This document shows positions 37,153 to 48,272 of a stretch of DNA of 64,000 nucleotides, piece by piece. A program made the translations under genes and the position numbers. The notes below the pieces were generated by a model. That model was given only the letters and a program-made list of their open reading frames with translations. It ran no database searches and had not been told where the DNA came from. The stretch lies in assembly GCA_963792655.1 (NCBI GenBank), contig CAWBWU010000005.1, forward strand, positions 468,869 to 532,868, read 5' to 3'. Position 1 is the first letter of the stretch. Each line of letters opens with the position of its first letter. This DNA comes from DOZZ01 sp963792655 (GTDB taxonomy: Bacteria > Acidobacteriota > Terriglobia > Bryobacterales > Bryobacteraceae).

Positions 37153-38127
37153 TTATCGGCGCGCAAGAGCGGCTTCGAGCTCTTCCCGCGTGATAGCGCT
37201 GGTGCCGGTCTTCCCTACAGCAATGCCCGCGGCCACGTTACCGAGAGTGGCCGCTTCGGTTAGCGTGCTGCCCGCGGCAAGCGCCAGAGTCAAGGCTGCC
37301 ACCACCGTATCGCCGGCGCCGGTAACGTCGAACACCTGACGCGATTGCGCGGGAATGTGCACCGGCGTCTCTGTAAGCCCTGCGACCGTCATCCCTTCAG
37401 CACCCCGCGTGATGACCACGCTTGCGCCGGACGCACTGCGCAACAAGGCTGCAACGTGTTCGATGTGCAGCGACGAATCGTCATCGCCAACCGGTTCGCC
37501 TCCGATCTTCTGTGCCGCGGCAAACGCCTCCTGCAGATTCGGAGTGATGACGGTCGCGCCACGATAGCGCGTGAAGTCGGACGTCTTGGGATCAACCACC
37601 AAAGGTACCCGGCGCTCTTGCGCAAGGCCGATGATTTCACGGCAGAGGCGAAGCGTGAGTACACCCTTCGCGTAGTCGGACATTACAAAGCCATCCACAT
37701 GACCAGCGTTTCGAATCGCGGCAATCAACAAGTCTTCGGTATTTTCCGAAACACCGTTACGCGTCTCTTGATCGAAGCGGACAATCTGATGGCTGCCCGC
37801 GAGAACGCGCGCTTTGCAAGTCGTGGCGCGCCCCGGTTCGCAAACGAGTGCACTGGTATCGACATGGCGCCCATGCAGTTCATCGCGCAACCGCTGCGCG
37901 GCGTCATCCTCGCCGACCACGCCTGCAATGATCGCGGTGCCGCCGAGACTCGCAATGTTCGCCGCGACGTTGGCGGCACCGCCCGGAAAATATGTGCGGC
38001 CTTCGATTTCGACAACAGGCACCGGCGCTTCAGGAGAGATGCGCCTCGCGACACCGCGAAGGTACTCGTCGAGCATCACATCGCCGACCACCAGAATGCG
38101 CCCGCCGCGCGGGAAGAGCGTCGTCAA
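37153..38127 (-). CDS. hldA: PfkB-family heptose 7-phosphate kinase (HldA/RfaE1-like)
   Basis: A ribokinase-fold kinase of about 324 residues that phosphorylates heptose 7-phosphate at C1. Family signs are VGDVMLDEYLRG, YFPGGAANVAANIASLG, the Asp-containing DVTGAGDTVVAAL (catalytic base) and the ATP-binding VITRGAEGM. The usual C-terminal adenylyltransferase of HldE is missing; it occurs in the next gene instead. I prefer the TTG at 38125-38127, whose first bases overlap the TGA of the upstream zinc-finger gene (TTGA); an ATG at 38169 would overlap that gene by 46 bases. Confidence 0.87.
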   Translation of the reverse strand: MTTLFPRGGRILVVGDVMLDEYLRGVARRISPEAPVPVVEIEGRTYFPGGAANVAANIASLGGTAIIAGVVGEDDAAQRLRDELHGRHVDTSALVCEPGRATTCKARVLAGSHQIVRFDQETRNGVSENTEDLLIAAIRNAGHVDGFVMSDYAKGVLTLRLCREIIGLAQERRVPLVVDPKTSDFTRYRGATVITPNLQEAFAAAQKIGGEPVGDDDSSLHIEHVAALLRSASGASVVITRGAEGMTVAGLTETPVHIPAQSRQVFDVTGAGDTVVAALTLALAAGSTLTEAATLGNVAAGIAVGKTGTSAITREELEAALARR

Positions 38128-38396
38128 GCGAGTTCGAGTTCCACCTGATCGATGAAGCACCAGCCCCACGATTCGCCCGGCTCAATCGATCGCATAATCG
38201 GATGCTTCACCGAATGGAAGTGCTTTGTCGCGTGCTTGTTTTTCGATGAGTCACAGCAGCCGACGTGGCCACACGTCAGGCACAGCCGCAAGTGCACCCA
38301 GTGATCGCCCATCTTGAGGCATTCCTCGCAGCCCTTCGTGTGCGGATGAACGTCGCGAATCTGATCAGTATGCGTGCATTCCTGCGTGGCGGGCAT
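38124..38396 (-). CDS. UBP-type zinc finger protein
   Basis: A 90-residue protein that is almost entirely one UBP zinc finger: Cys and His ligands in QECTHTDQI, KGCEECLKMGDHWVHLRLCLTCGHVGCCDSS, and KHATKHFHSVKHPIMRS. In eukaryotes this finger binds the free C-terminus of ubiquitin; in bacteria its partner is not established. It lies 17 bases after the oxidoreductase gene, a pairing I recall from other bacteria, including cases where both are one protein. It is translationally linked to the heptose kinase downstream. Confidence 0.9.
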   Translation of the reverse strand: MPATQECTHTDQIRDVHPHTKGCEECLKMGDHWVHLRLCLTCGHVGCCDSSKNKHATKHFHSVKHPIMRSIEPGESWGWCFIDQVELELA

Positions 38397-38413
38397 TTGT
38401 CTATTATCAGCCG

Positions 38414-40078
38414 TTAGAGCCCGGCAAGCACGCGATGCACCAGATGGACACTGATGGAGCCTTCACCCACCGATGAAGCTACGCGCTTCACGTTACCCGA
38501 CCGCACATCACCAACTGCGAACACGCCCGGCAAACTGGTCTCCAGCATCAGGGGATCGCGCTTCAAAGGCCAGCGCGGGTTGCCGGGCAATGGCTCATCC
38601 AGATCGCGCCCGGTAAGAATGAATCCTTTGCTGTCCATCGCGAGACAGCCTTGCAGCCACGAGGTTCCGGGTGAGGCGCCAGCCATAATGAACACGTGTT
38701 GGATGCTGTGAGTTTCAGACTCACCGGTGACTTTGTTCTGCCATGAGACGCTCTCCAGTTGGCCGTCTCCGTCGAGAGCAGTGATCTCCGTGTTCAAACG
38801 CAAATCGATGCGCGGGTTCTCCGCGATGCGCTGTATCAGATAGCGCGACATGGTGCTCGACAACTCTTCAGACCGCACCAGCATGTGCACTTTGGCGGCG
38901 GTCTGGGAGAGAAATACCGCTGCCTGACCCGCAGAGTTCCCGCCACCGACGACGATGACTTCGCGCGGCCCGCACAATTGCGATTCAATGTACGTCGCAC
39001 CGTAGTAAATACCAAGGCCCTGGAAGCGCTCGAGATTAGCGAGCCGCGGCTTGTTGTAGTAAGCTCCGGTCGCGATGATCACGGCGCGGGTGTGCAGGAC
39101 TTCCTCGCTATCGAGCACAAGCGCGTATGGATTGCTTCCGCAGTTCAACTTCTTCACAGTGCGGGCGATCATCATGTGCGCCCCAAACTTCTGCGCCTGA
39201 TTCGTGGCTCGCGCAGCCAGTTCCTGCCCGGAGATGCCGGTCGGAAAGCCAAGATAGTTTTCAATCTTGGAACTCGAGCCGGCCTGGCCGCCCGGCGCAC
39301 GCGACTCGACCATCAGTACGTCGAGCCCCTCCGAAGCTGCATAGACAGCGGCTGCGAGGCCTGCCGGGCCAGCGCCGACGATGATCAGATCGCGCGTTTG
39401 ATTGGGCTCGATGTTGTTGTTGAACCCGAGACATTTTGCAAGCTGCTGAATCGACGGGCTGCGTAGAACGTTGGTCCCGTTACAAATGACAACCGGAACC
39501 TGCGATGCCTCCACATTGAAACGATCCAGCAGCGCTTGCGAACCGTGATCGCTGTCCAGGTCCACATAGTTGTACGGATGACCGTTGCGGCTCAGGAACT
39601 CTCGCAGCTCAAGTGTTTGAGCCGAGTGGCGCGAACCGAGGATGATCACGTTGCCGTAGCCGCCGCTAATGAGCGCAAGGCGTCTCAGAATAAACGCGCG
39701 CATCAGAACTTCACTGAGCTCGGCATCTCTGGCGATGACCGCGCGAAGTTCGTCGGGGATCAGTTGCAAAAACTCGCCGGCTTCGGTCACACGGCCCCGT
39801 ACCAGCGCGCCCTCGCCTGAGATCATCGTTAACTCACCGGTGAAATCGCCTGGCCCATGACGGACCACAAAACGTTCGCCATCGAGCGTGGGTTGCACAA
39901 TCTCCATCGCGCCCGACATCAAAACGAAAAACGGCACGCCCGTATCGTTCGGCTCAAAAAGTATTTCGCCGGGTTGCACGTTCCGCACGTGTCCGTAAGA
40001 ACGAAAGCGCTCAATCTGGGCAGCGGTCAGCTTCGGAAAGGCCTGTGTCTTTGAGTCGAGGGCGCTCGGCGGTGACAT
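38414..40078 (-). CDS. Cyclic-nucleotide-binding, thioredoxin-reductase-like FAD oxidoreductase lacking the CxxC
   Basis: A 554-residue protein with three parts. Residues about 15-135 form a cNMP-binding domain (GEILFEPNDTGVPFFVLMSG, HGPGDFTGELTMISG). Residues about 140-220 form a glutaredoxin-like domain (NVIILGSRHSAQTLELREFL) with Ser-Arg-His-Ser where a CxxC would be. Residues about 228-550 form a thioredoxin reductase-like domain with FAD motif GAGPAGLAAAVYAASEG and NADPH motif GGGNSAGQAA. At the place of the reductase CATC the sequence reads YGATYIES, so the redox disulfide is missing in both domains. It may be an NADPH oxidase or a ligand-gated sensor enzyme. It heads the operon that includes the UBP finger and heptose genes. 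Confidence 0.88.
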   Translation of the reverse strand: MSPPSALDSKTQAFPKLTAAQIERFRSYGHVRNVQPGEILFEPNDTGVPFFVLMSGAMEIVQPTLDGERFVVRHGPGDFTGELTMISGEGALVRGRVTEAGEFLQLIPDELRAVIARDAELSEVLMRAFILRRLALISGGYGNVIILGSRHSAQTLELREFLSRNGHPYNYVDLDSDHGSQALLDRFNVEASQVPVVICNGTNVLRSPSIQQLAKCLGFNNNIEPNQTRDLIIVGAGPAGLAAAVYAASEGLDVLMVESRAPGGQAGSSSKIENYLGFPTGISGQELAARATNQAQKFGAHMMIARTVKKLNCGSNPYALVLDSEEVLHTRAVIIATGAYYNKPRLANLERFQGLGIYYGATYIESQLCGPREVIVVGGGNSAGQAAVFLSQTAAKVHMLVRSEELSSTMSRYLIQRIAENPRIDLRLNTEITALDGDGQLESVSWQNKVTGESETHSIQHVFIMAGASPGTSWLQGCLAMDSKGFILTGRDLDEPLPGNPRWPLKRDPLMLETSLPGVFAVGDVRSGNVKRVASSVGEGSISVHLVHRVLAGL

Positions 40079-40199
40079 GCTTCATTTTGACTGACAAACA
40101 GAACATTTGTGCAGCGAGCGATAAAGCGTCACATCCCGCAGTGTTTTTGGAGGCGCGACTCGAAGAAGCGCGTGCTGCCGCTTGTTGAACGATGAAGTT

Positions 40200-40503
40200 C
40201 TAATCATTGCCGCGCCGAATCTTCCAGCGCGTTGGATCACGTCGACCGTGCATGCATGCGATGACAACGATCCGAGTGCGCTCCACCTTGAAGAAAAGGC
40301 CATACGGAAAACGCTTCACTCCTACGCGCCGGATATCCGAAATGCACAATCTGATATCCAAGAGGCTGGCGGCACATCAGGTTTACCGACGCATCCAGAG
40401 CCGAAGCGAAACGCATGCCTAGGTCAGGATTGATGCTGTCGTACCAAGCGCGTGCGTCTGCGGCGTCTTGCTCCGCGTCTGGAATCCAGACGGCGGGCAA
40501 CAT
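40200..40503 (-). pseudogene. ParE/RelE-type toxin with one frameshift
   Basis: The first frame reads MLPAVWIPDAEQDAADARAW and continues to QIVHFGY. One base out of frame, the expected ParE end appears: RRVGVKRFPYGLFFKVE, then RTRIVVIACMHGRRDP and a stop at 40200-40202. The break is at about 40340. A single extra base explains it. The ATG at 40501-40503 overlaps the antitoxin TGA, the normal toxin-antitoxin coupling. As read, the toxin is dead. Confidence 0.75.
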
Positions 40504-40715
40504 CAGTGCTTTTTCAGAAGGCCAGCTCTGACTTGCTCCCAAGCAATGACGTCGTCGGGATTGCGATTGTACTGATCAAGGCGATAGTTCAACTCATTGC
40601 GCTGGCTGTCACTCAGCGTTACTTCATCCGCTTCGATGCTTTCCCACAACACGTCTAGTAAGTCAAACTTTTCAGCGGATGACAGATCACGAATTTGACC
40701 GCGAAGATCGCTCAT
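40503..40715 (-). CDS. Addiction-module antitoxin (PF09720 type)
   Basis: A 70-residue acidic, helical protein (LSSAEKFDLLDVLWESIEAD, then SDSQRNELNYRLDQYNRNPD) of the putative addiction-module component family that partners ParE/RelE toxins. The last bases TGATG join it to the toxin gene. It would neutralise the toxin by direct binding and probably repress its own promoter together with it, as in the family. Intact. Confidence 0.85.
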   Translation of the reverse strand: MSDLRGQIRDLSSAEKFDLLDVLWESIEADEVTLSDSQRNELNYRLDQYNRNPDDVIAWEQVRAGLLKKH

Positions 40716-40786
40716 TCAATGCGCCTCCAAATCTCATTATCAGCGAGAAAGGTGAAAGGATGTGACGGCTTGGGGCTTTGAAACGA

Positions 40787-40862
40787 TGGTGGCCAGGGAC
40801 GGAATCGAACCGCCGACGCCAGCCTTTTCAGGGCTGCGCTCTACCGACTGAGCTACCTGGCC
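40787..40862 (-). tRNA. tRNA-Phe (anticodon GAA)
   Basis: A 76-base cloverleaf: acceptor stem GGCCAGG/CCTGGCC, D-arm GCTCAGTCGGTAGAGC, anticodon stem CAGCC/GGCTG around CTGAAAA (anticodon GAA), T-arm GGCGGTTCGATTCCGTC, and an encoded CCA end. It lies 21 bases downstream of the fumarase gene on the same strand. Confidence 0.97.
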
Positions 40863-40883
40863 GTGTGAAGCTTCAGTTTACCA

Positions 40884-42401
<1,518 letters not shown>

Positions 42402-42442
42402 CGCTTCTACTAGGTTAAGCCTGCGCGGGCTAAGCTAGGGCG

Positions 42443-43213
42443 ATGCTGCATGGTGAGCCCGAGCTTTGCCCGCATTGGACGCGGGTCGACGGGCGCCGCA
42501 TGTTCGCGCGAGTGAGTGCTGAACGCACTCCAGATAAGGCGCACGTCATTCTGCTGCATGGGCTGGGCGTGTCGAGCAGCTACATGGCCCCGCTCGGCAA
42601 AATGCTTGCGCGAAACTACAATGTTTGGGCGCCCGATCTCCCCGGCTATGGCCGCAGCGAGAAACCGCGGCGCACCTTCGATATTCCGCAACTGGCAACG
42701 GCTCTGCTGCACTGGATGGATCAGTGCGCGATTGATTGCGCGTTGATCTGTGCGAACTCGATGGGGTGCCAGGTTGCCGTTGAACTCGCGGCTCGCGAGC
42801 CCGCGCGTGTTGCCGCATTAACTCTGATTGGCCCGACGTTCGATCATTCAACGGAAAGCTTGTTCCGCAATGCCGTTCATCTTTTTCAGGACGCGGTCCG
42901 GGAGCCGCTGAGCTTGATTCCGCTGCAGACCTACGACTACCTGCACAACGGCCCGTTCAAAACGATTAAAGCTTTCTTCTACGCGCGTGCGCATCCCATC
43001 GCGCAGCGCTTGGCCGCGATAACCGCGCCTACTGTCGTGATGTGGGGCGAGCGAGATCCTATCGTGTCTCGCGGCTGGGCTGAGCAGGTGGCCGCGGCAC
43101 TACCTAACGCAAGTCTGGTGGTGGTACCCGAGGCCGCTCACGCGGTGAACTACAACACGCCGGAAGTGGTGGCGCAAACGCTCGAAGCCTCGCTTCAGAA
43201 AAGCCCGCGCTAA
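42443..43213 (+). CDS. Alpha/beta-fold hydrolase
   Basis: A 256-residue cytoplasmic serine hydrolase. The oxyanion region is VILLHGLGVSSS, the nucleophile Ser lies in CANSMGCQVA, the catalytic Asp in MWGERDPIVSRGW, and the His in PEAAHAVNYNTPE. It belongs to the large group of esterases, dehalogenases and C-C hydrolases. The exact substrate cannot be told. The 3' end overlaps the convergent HAD gene by four bases. Confidence 0.85.
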   Translation: MLHGEPELCPHWTRVDGRRMFARVSAERTPDKAHVILLHGLGVSSSYMAPLGKMLARNYNVWAPDLPGYGRSEKPRRTFDIPQLATALLHWMDQCAIDCALICANSMGCQVAVELAAREPARVAALTLIGPTFDHSTESLFRNAVHLFQDAVREPLSLIPLQTYDYLHNGPFKTIKAFFYARAHPIAQRLAAITAPTVVMWGERDPIVSRGWAEQVAAALPNASLVVVPEAAHAVNYNTPEVVAQTLEASLQKSPR

Positions 43214-43875
43214 CGTTTCAATATTGATTCGTCGTACCGTGCCAGAAGGTCCGCGGGGTCGCGATAGATCTCCTGGGCGCCGGCATCCCGCAGCTCGGCT
43301 TCAGCGAATCCGCCGCCAAGAAAGCCGACTGAGCGCAAACCTGCTTTGGCCGCCGCAATCATGTCCCACGGAGAGTCGCCGATCACCACCACGCGCTCCT
43401 TCGGTATGCCCGGCATCTTTTTTAACGCGGCAAGAAAGATGTCCGGCTCCGGTTTGCTCTTTTTGGCGTCTTCCGAAGAGGTGCCATCATCGATCAGGTC
43501 TTCGCATTGCAGGATTTTCTTGTGCCATTCGGATTCGGGGCCTGAGGCAGAAGAGCCGAGCACAATGCGCTGCCCTTCACCCTTGATCCGCTCAAGCAGC
43601 TCTCGCACTTGCGGGAAGGCTTTGGCGCGCGGCAGATAATCTTCTACGCCCACTTCCGTGCGGCGCTTCTTCAGCTTCTCGCCGAGCGTCTGCAACTGTT
43701 CCGGCGACAGAAAATCCTGGAGAAACTGGTCGCCTCCCTTGCCAATTCCGTGGCGGATCTTTTCACGCGGGAAGCTCAGGCCGAATTCCCGAAAGGTTTC
43801 GACCCATGCGTCCGTGTGAAGGTCAACAGAGTCAATCAAGGTTCCGTCGACGTCGAAGATAACTGCATCACTCAT
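43210..43875 (-). CDS. HAD-superfamily phosphatase (phosphoglycolate phosphatase/beta-phosphoglucomutase-like)
   Basis: A 221-residue HAD subfamily IA protein. Motif I is IFDVDGTLIDSVDLH with the nucleophile Asp and general acid Asp, motif II is VLGSSASG, and motifs III and IV are the Lys in KSKPEPDIFL and VVIGDSPWDM. The four-helix cap lies between motifs I and II. Typical substrates are small phosphorylated sugars or phosphoglycolate. Neighbouring genes do not narrow this down. Confidence 0.88.
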   Translation of the reverse strand: MSDAVIFDVDGTLIDSVDLHTDAWVETFREFGLSFPREKIRHGIGKGGDQFLQDFLSPEQLQTLGEKLKKRRTEVGVEDYLPRAKAFPQVRELLERIKGEGQRIVLGSSASGPESEWHKKILQCEDLIDDGTSSEDAKKSKPEPDIFLAALKKMPGIPKERVVVIGDSPWDMIAAAKAGLRSVGFLGGGFAEAELRDAGAQEIYRDPADLLARYDESILKR

Positions 43876-43960
43876 GGATGATCAAAACGCAGGTCAGTGG
43901 CCAAATCGAACGCCAGCAAAGTTGCGCAAATCGTGTGTACGATAGAAAACGTACCGATGG

Positions 43961-44152
43961 ATGGACAGCCGAGCGCTTATACGCGAGTTGAAGCTTGACG
44001 GATGGTATGAGGTGGGCCAGGCCGGCAGCCACAAACAATTCAAGCATCCAGTGAAGACCGGCCGCGTTACGGTTCCCTATCCGAAACGTGACATCCCGTT
44101 AGGCACGCTGAAGAGCATCGAAAAACAGGCGGGCCTGAAGTTCAGGAGTTGA
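43961..44152 (+). CDS. hicA: HicA-type mRNA interferase toxin
   Basis: A 63-residue toxin with the dsRNA-binding-like fold: ALIRELKLDGWYEV, then the catalytic His in QAGSHKQFKHP, and VPYPKRDIPLGTLKSIEKQAG. It cleaves mRNA in translating cells in known systems. The HicB gene starts three bases after its stop, the usual hicAB order. No strong ribosome binding site precedes the ATG. Confidence 0.92.
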   Translation: MDSRALIRELKLDGWYEVGQAGSHKQFKHPVKTGRVTVPYPKRDIPLGTLKSIEKQAGLKFRS

Positions 44153-44154
44153 AA

Positions 44155-44412
44155 ATGGAGTATATCGCCTACCTGCATAAGGATCGTAATTCCGATTTCG
44201 GCGTGAGCTTTCCAGACCTACCAGGATGCGTCACCGCTGGCCGCAGCTTAGAAGAGGCGCGCCGTCTTGCGAGCGAAGCGCTACGTTTGCACCTGTCCGG
44301 CATTGTCGATGACGGCGGGAAGGTACCTCGTCCTTCAACACTGGACGAACTTGCCAACGACCCGGCTCTGAAGACCTCGGTGGCCTTCCTGGTCGAAGCA
44401 AAAACGGCTTAA
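44155..44412 (+). CDS. hicB: HicB-type antitoxin, N-terminal domain (frame ends before the DNA-binding part)
   Basis: An 85-residue HicB fold (YIAYLHKDRNSDFGVSFPDLPG, GRSLEEARRLASEALRLHL) that binds HicA. I chose the ATG at 44155 because AGGAG at 44144-44148 is six bases before it; a TTG at 44149 is less likely. The frame ends with VAFLVEAKTA and a TAA. Many HicB proteins continue directly into a ribbon-helix-helix domain; here that domain follows in the +1 frame. So this gene may be one broken antitoxin. Confidence 0.88.
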   Translation: MEYIAYLHKDRNSDFGVSFPDLPGCVTAGRSLEEARRLASEALRLHLSGIVDDGGKVPRPSTLDELANDPALKTSVAFLVEAKTA

Positions 44413-44422
44413 AGAGAAAACG

Positions 44423-44560
44423 GTGCGAGTCAACATCGCTGCCCGGGACAGCCAACTGAAAAAAATTGATGCACGCGCGAGGCGTTCAGGCCTCAGCCGG
44501 TCCGCTTATCTCGTACAGGCAGGGCTGGGGCAATTAGACAAGCCGAGTCGCAAGGTTTAA
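44423..44560 (+). CDS. Ribbon-helix-helix domain, detached C-terminal part of HicB
   Basis: From a GTG at 44423 the frame encodes 45 residues, MRVNIAARDSQLKKIDARAR then RSGLSRSAYLVQAGLG, the ribbon-helix-helix signature of the HicB C-terminal DNA-binding domain. Read back past the GTG, the same frame gives LKEKTVRVNIA, which joins naturally to the hicB end after a single-base shift near 44405-44412. Either it is a separately translated repressor or the two were one gene. Confidence 0.7.
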   Translation: MRVNIAARDSQLKKIDARARRSGLSRSAYLVQAGLGQLDKPSRKV

Positions 44561-44571
44561 CAACGAACGGC

Positions 44572-45471
44572 TTACTTCGCGAACTCCTGGCCGATTTCCC
44601 GCACGATCACGCGCTCGCCAGCGGCATCGATCAACCGACTGATCGGCTCGGCGAGCGGCTCGCTGCTCAATGAGAAAGTTTGATGATGCAAGGGTAGAAT
44701 CGCGTCAGCACCGGCGTCATTAGCCATGGCGACCGCTTGTTCCGGATTGCAGTGCATGCGGATCCAAGGGTCATACGCGCCAATCGGCATCATCGCTAAA
44801 TCGTAAGGCCGCGAAGAACGCAATTGACGGAAGCTCTGTGTATACGCGGTGTCGCCGCCGAACAGAACGCGATAGCCGTTCGCCTCGATGATGTAACCGT
44901 TATAGCCGCGATACGTGTCGCTCTGCATCCGCGCGCCCCAATGGTTCACTTCAAATGCTCGCACCGTTGCGGGACCGACTTGCACGCTCTGATTCCACCC
45001 AAGTTCGTGCACTTCGCTGTAGCGTCTGGTCCGCAGCAGATCGCTTGTCTTGGATGCCGTGACGACCGTCACACCACGATTCTCGAGCGCCCGCAGGCTC
45101 GGAATGTCGAAGTGGTCCATGTGCGCGTGCGAGAGCAGAATCAGATCGGGCTGTGGAACGGTGACGAGCGGCGTCGCGGGTTCCACCAACCTCTTGAGCC
45201 CCAGCGTGACCGGTCCTACGTTGATGCCAATGCGCGTACTGAACACCGGGTCCGTCAGAACGGTGAAGCCGCCCAGATTCAGGAACACGGTGCTGTGCCC
45301 GATCCATGCTGCCCGCAAGCCCTGTCCTGTCCAACGGGTGAAGTCCGGGCGGTGCGGCGCGGGCAGTACACGACGCTTCCAATCCGCCGAAACCCGCTGG
45401 TAAAACGCGGGAGCCATCCTCAGGGCGAAGCCGGCCATCCGGCTCGCATCATCCAGCGTTCGCACACTCAC
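44572..45471 (-). CDS. Metallo-beta-lactamase-fold hydrolase (UlaG/NAPE-PLD-like)
   Basis: A 299-residue hydrolase with the two-metal motif LSHAHMDHFD, a further His in FEVNHWGARMQ, the bridging Asp in VLFGGDTAYTQ and a last His pair in LPLHHQTF. The layout, with an early AAWIGHSTVFLNLGGFTVLTDPVF split here as WIGHSTVFLNL and VLTDPVFS, is that of the L-ascorbate-6-phosphate lactonase and NAPE-phospholipase D branch. The substrate is unknown. It is divergent from a DUF2127 membrane protein. Confidence 0.85.
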   Translation of the reverse strand: MSVRTLDDASRMAGFALRMAPAFYQRVSADWKRRVLPAPHRPDFTRWTGQGLRAAWIGHSTVFLNLGGFTVLTDPVFSTRIGINVGPVTLGLKRLVEPATPLVTVPQPDLILLSHAHMDHFDIPSLRALENRGVTVVTASKTSDLLRTRRYSEVHELGWNQSVQVGPATVRAFEVNHWGARMQSDTYRGYNGYIIEANGYRVLFGGDTAYTQSFRQLRSSRPYDLAMMPIGAYDPWIRMHCNPEQAVAMANDAGADAILPLHHQTFSLSSEPLAEPISRLIDAAGERVIVREIGQEFAK

Positions 45472-45528
45472 AACTGATTGGATGCAGACACACCGCGAAT
45501 GTTTCAGAACGGGCTAATCTGAGGATCG

Positions 45529-46005
45529 GTGAAAACATACAAATCGGCTCCGGCGCGTTCGGCTGGCCTGTACCTGATCGGTTTATACAAGCTGTTTGAA
45601 GGGTTGCTGCTGCTGGCGGCAGCGATCGGTGCATTGCGCATGCTGCATCGCGATCTGGCAGCATCGGCGATGCATTGGATCCACATCCTGCGCCTCGATC
45701 CCGACAATCACTACATCCACAAGTTGCTGGTCAAGGTATTCAACGTCACGCCGCACCAGTTGGAGTTGATGAGCGCAGGCACGTTTTTCTATGCGGGCCT
45801 GCGCATCATCGAAGGCGTTGGCCTCATCCTGCGCAAACGTTGGGCCGAATACCTGGTGGTGATCGCAACCGCGATCTTCATCCCGCTCGAAATCTATGAA
45901 CTGGCGCGGCGCTTCACGTGGATTCGCTTAGCACTGCTGGTGCTGAATGTGTTGATCGTCATTTACCTCGCGCGGGGCTTGCGGAAGGGCGGAAAGAGGC
46001 GCTAA
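45529..46005 (+). CDS. DUF2127 family membrane protein
   Basis: A 158-residue protein with four predicted membrane helices (around GLYKLFEGLLLLAAAIGAL, FYAGLRIIEGVGLIL, EYLVVIATAIFIPLEIYELA and LALLVLNVLIVIYLA) and a basic C-terminus. The GTG at 45529 has GAGGA at 45521-45525. The family is widespread and uncharacterised. Its neighbour on the other side is the convergent transketolase. Confidence 0.85.
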   Translation: MKTYKSAPARSAGLYLIGLYKLFEGLLLLAAAIGALRMLHRDLAASAMHWIHILRLDPDNHYIHKLLVKVFNVTPHQLELMSAGTFFYAGLRIIEGVGLILRKRWAEYLVVIATAIFIPLEIYELARRFTWIRLALLVLNVLIVIYLARGLRKGGKRR

Positions 46006-46023
46006 GTACTTAGCCGCGGATGC

Positions 46024-46058
46024 GCAGATACACACGGACCTTATCCGCGTGTATCTGC
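46024..46058. repeat. Palindrome between convergent genes
   Basis: GCAGATACACACGG (46024-46037) pairs with CCGCGTGTATCTGC (46045-46058), 13 of 14 bases, over a seven-base loop. It lies between DUF2127 and transketolase. It could stop transcription from both sides. The sequence also resembles a palindromic repeat type I associate with many draft bacterial genomes, so a dispersed repeat is possible. Confidence 0.65.
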
Positions 46059-46082
46059 CTGCATGTGCGGCCCTACGAATTC

Positions 46083-48230
<2,148 letters not shown>

Positions 48231-48272
48231 CTGGTTCCCCAACAGTATCCCAAGTTTTATCTAGCGTCTCTG

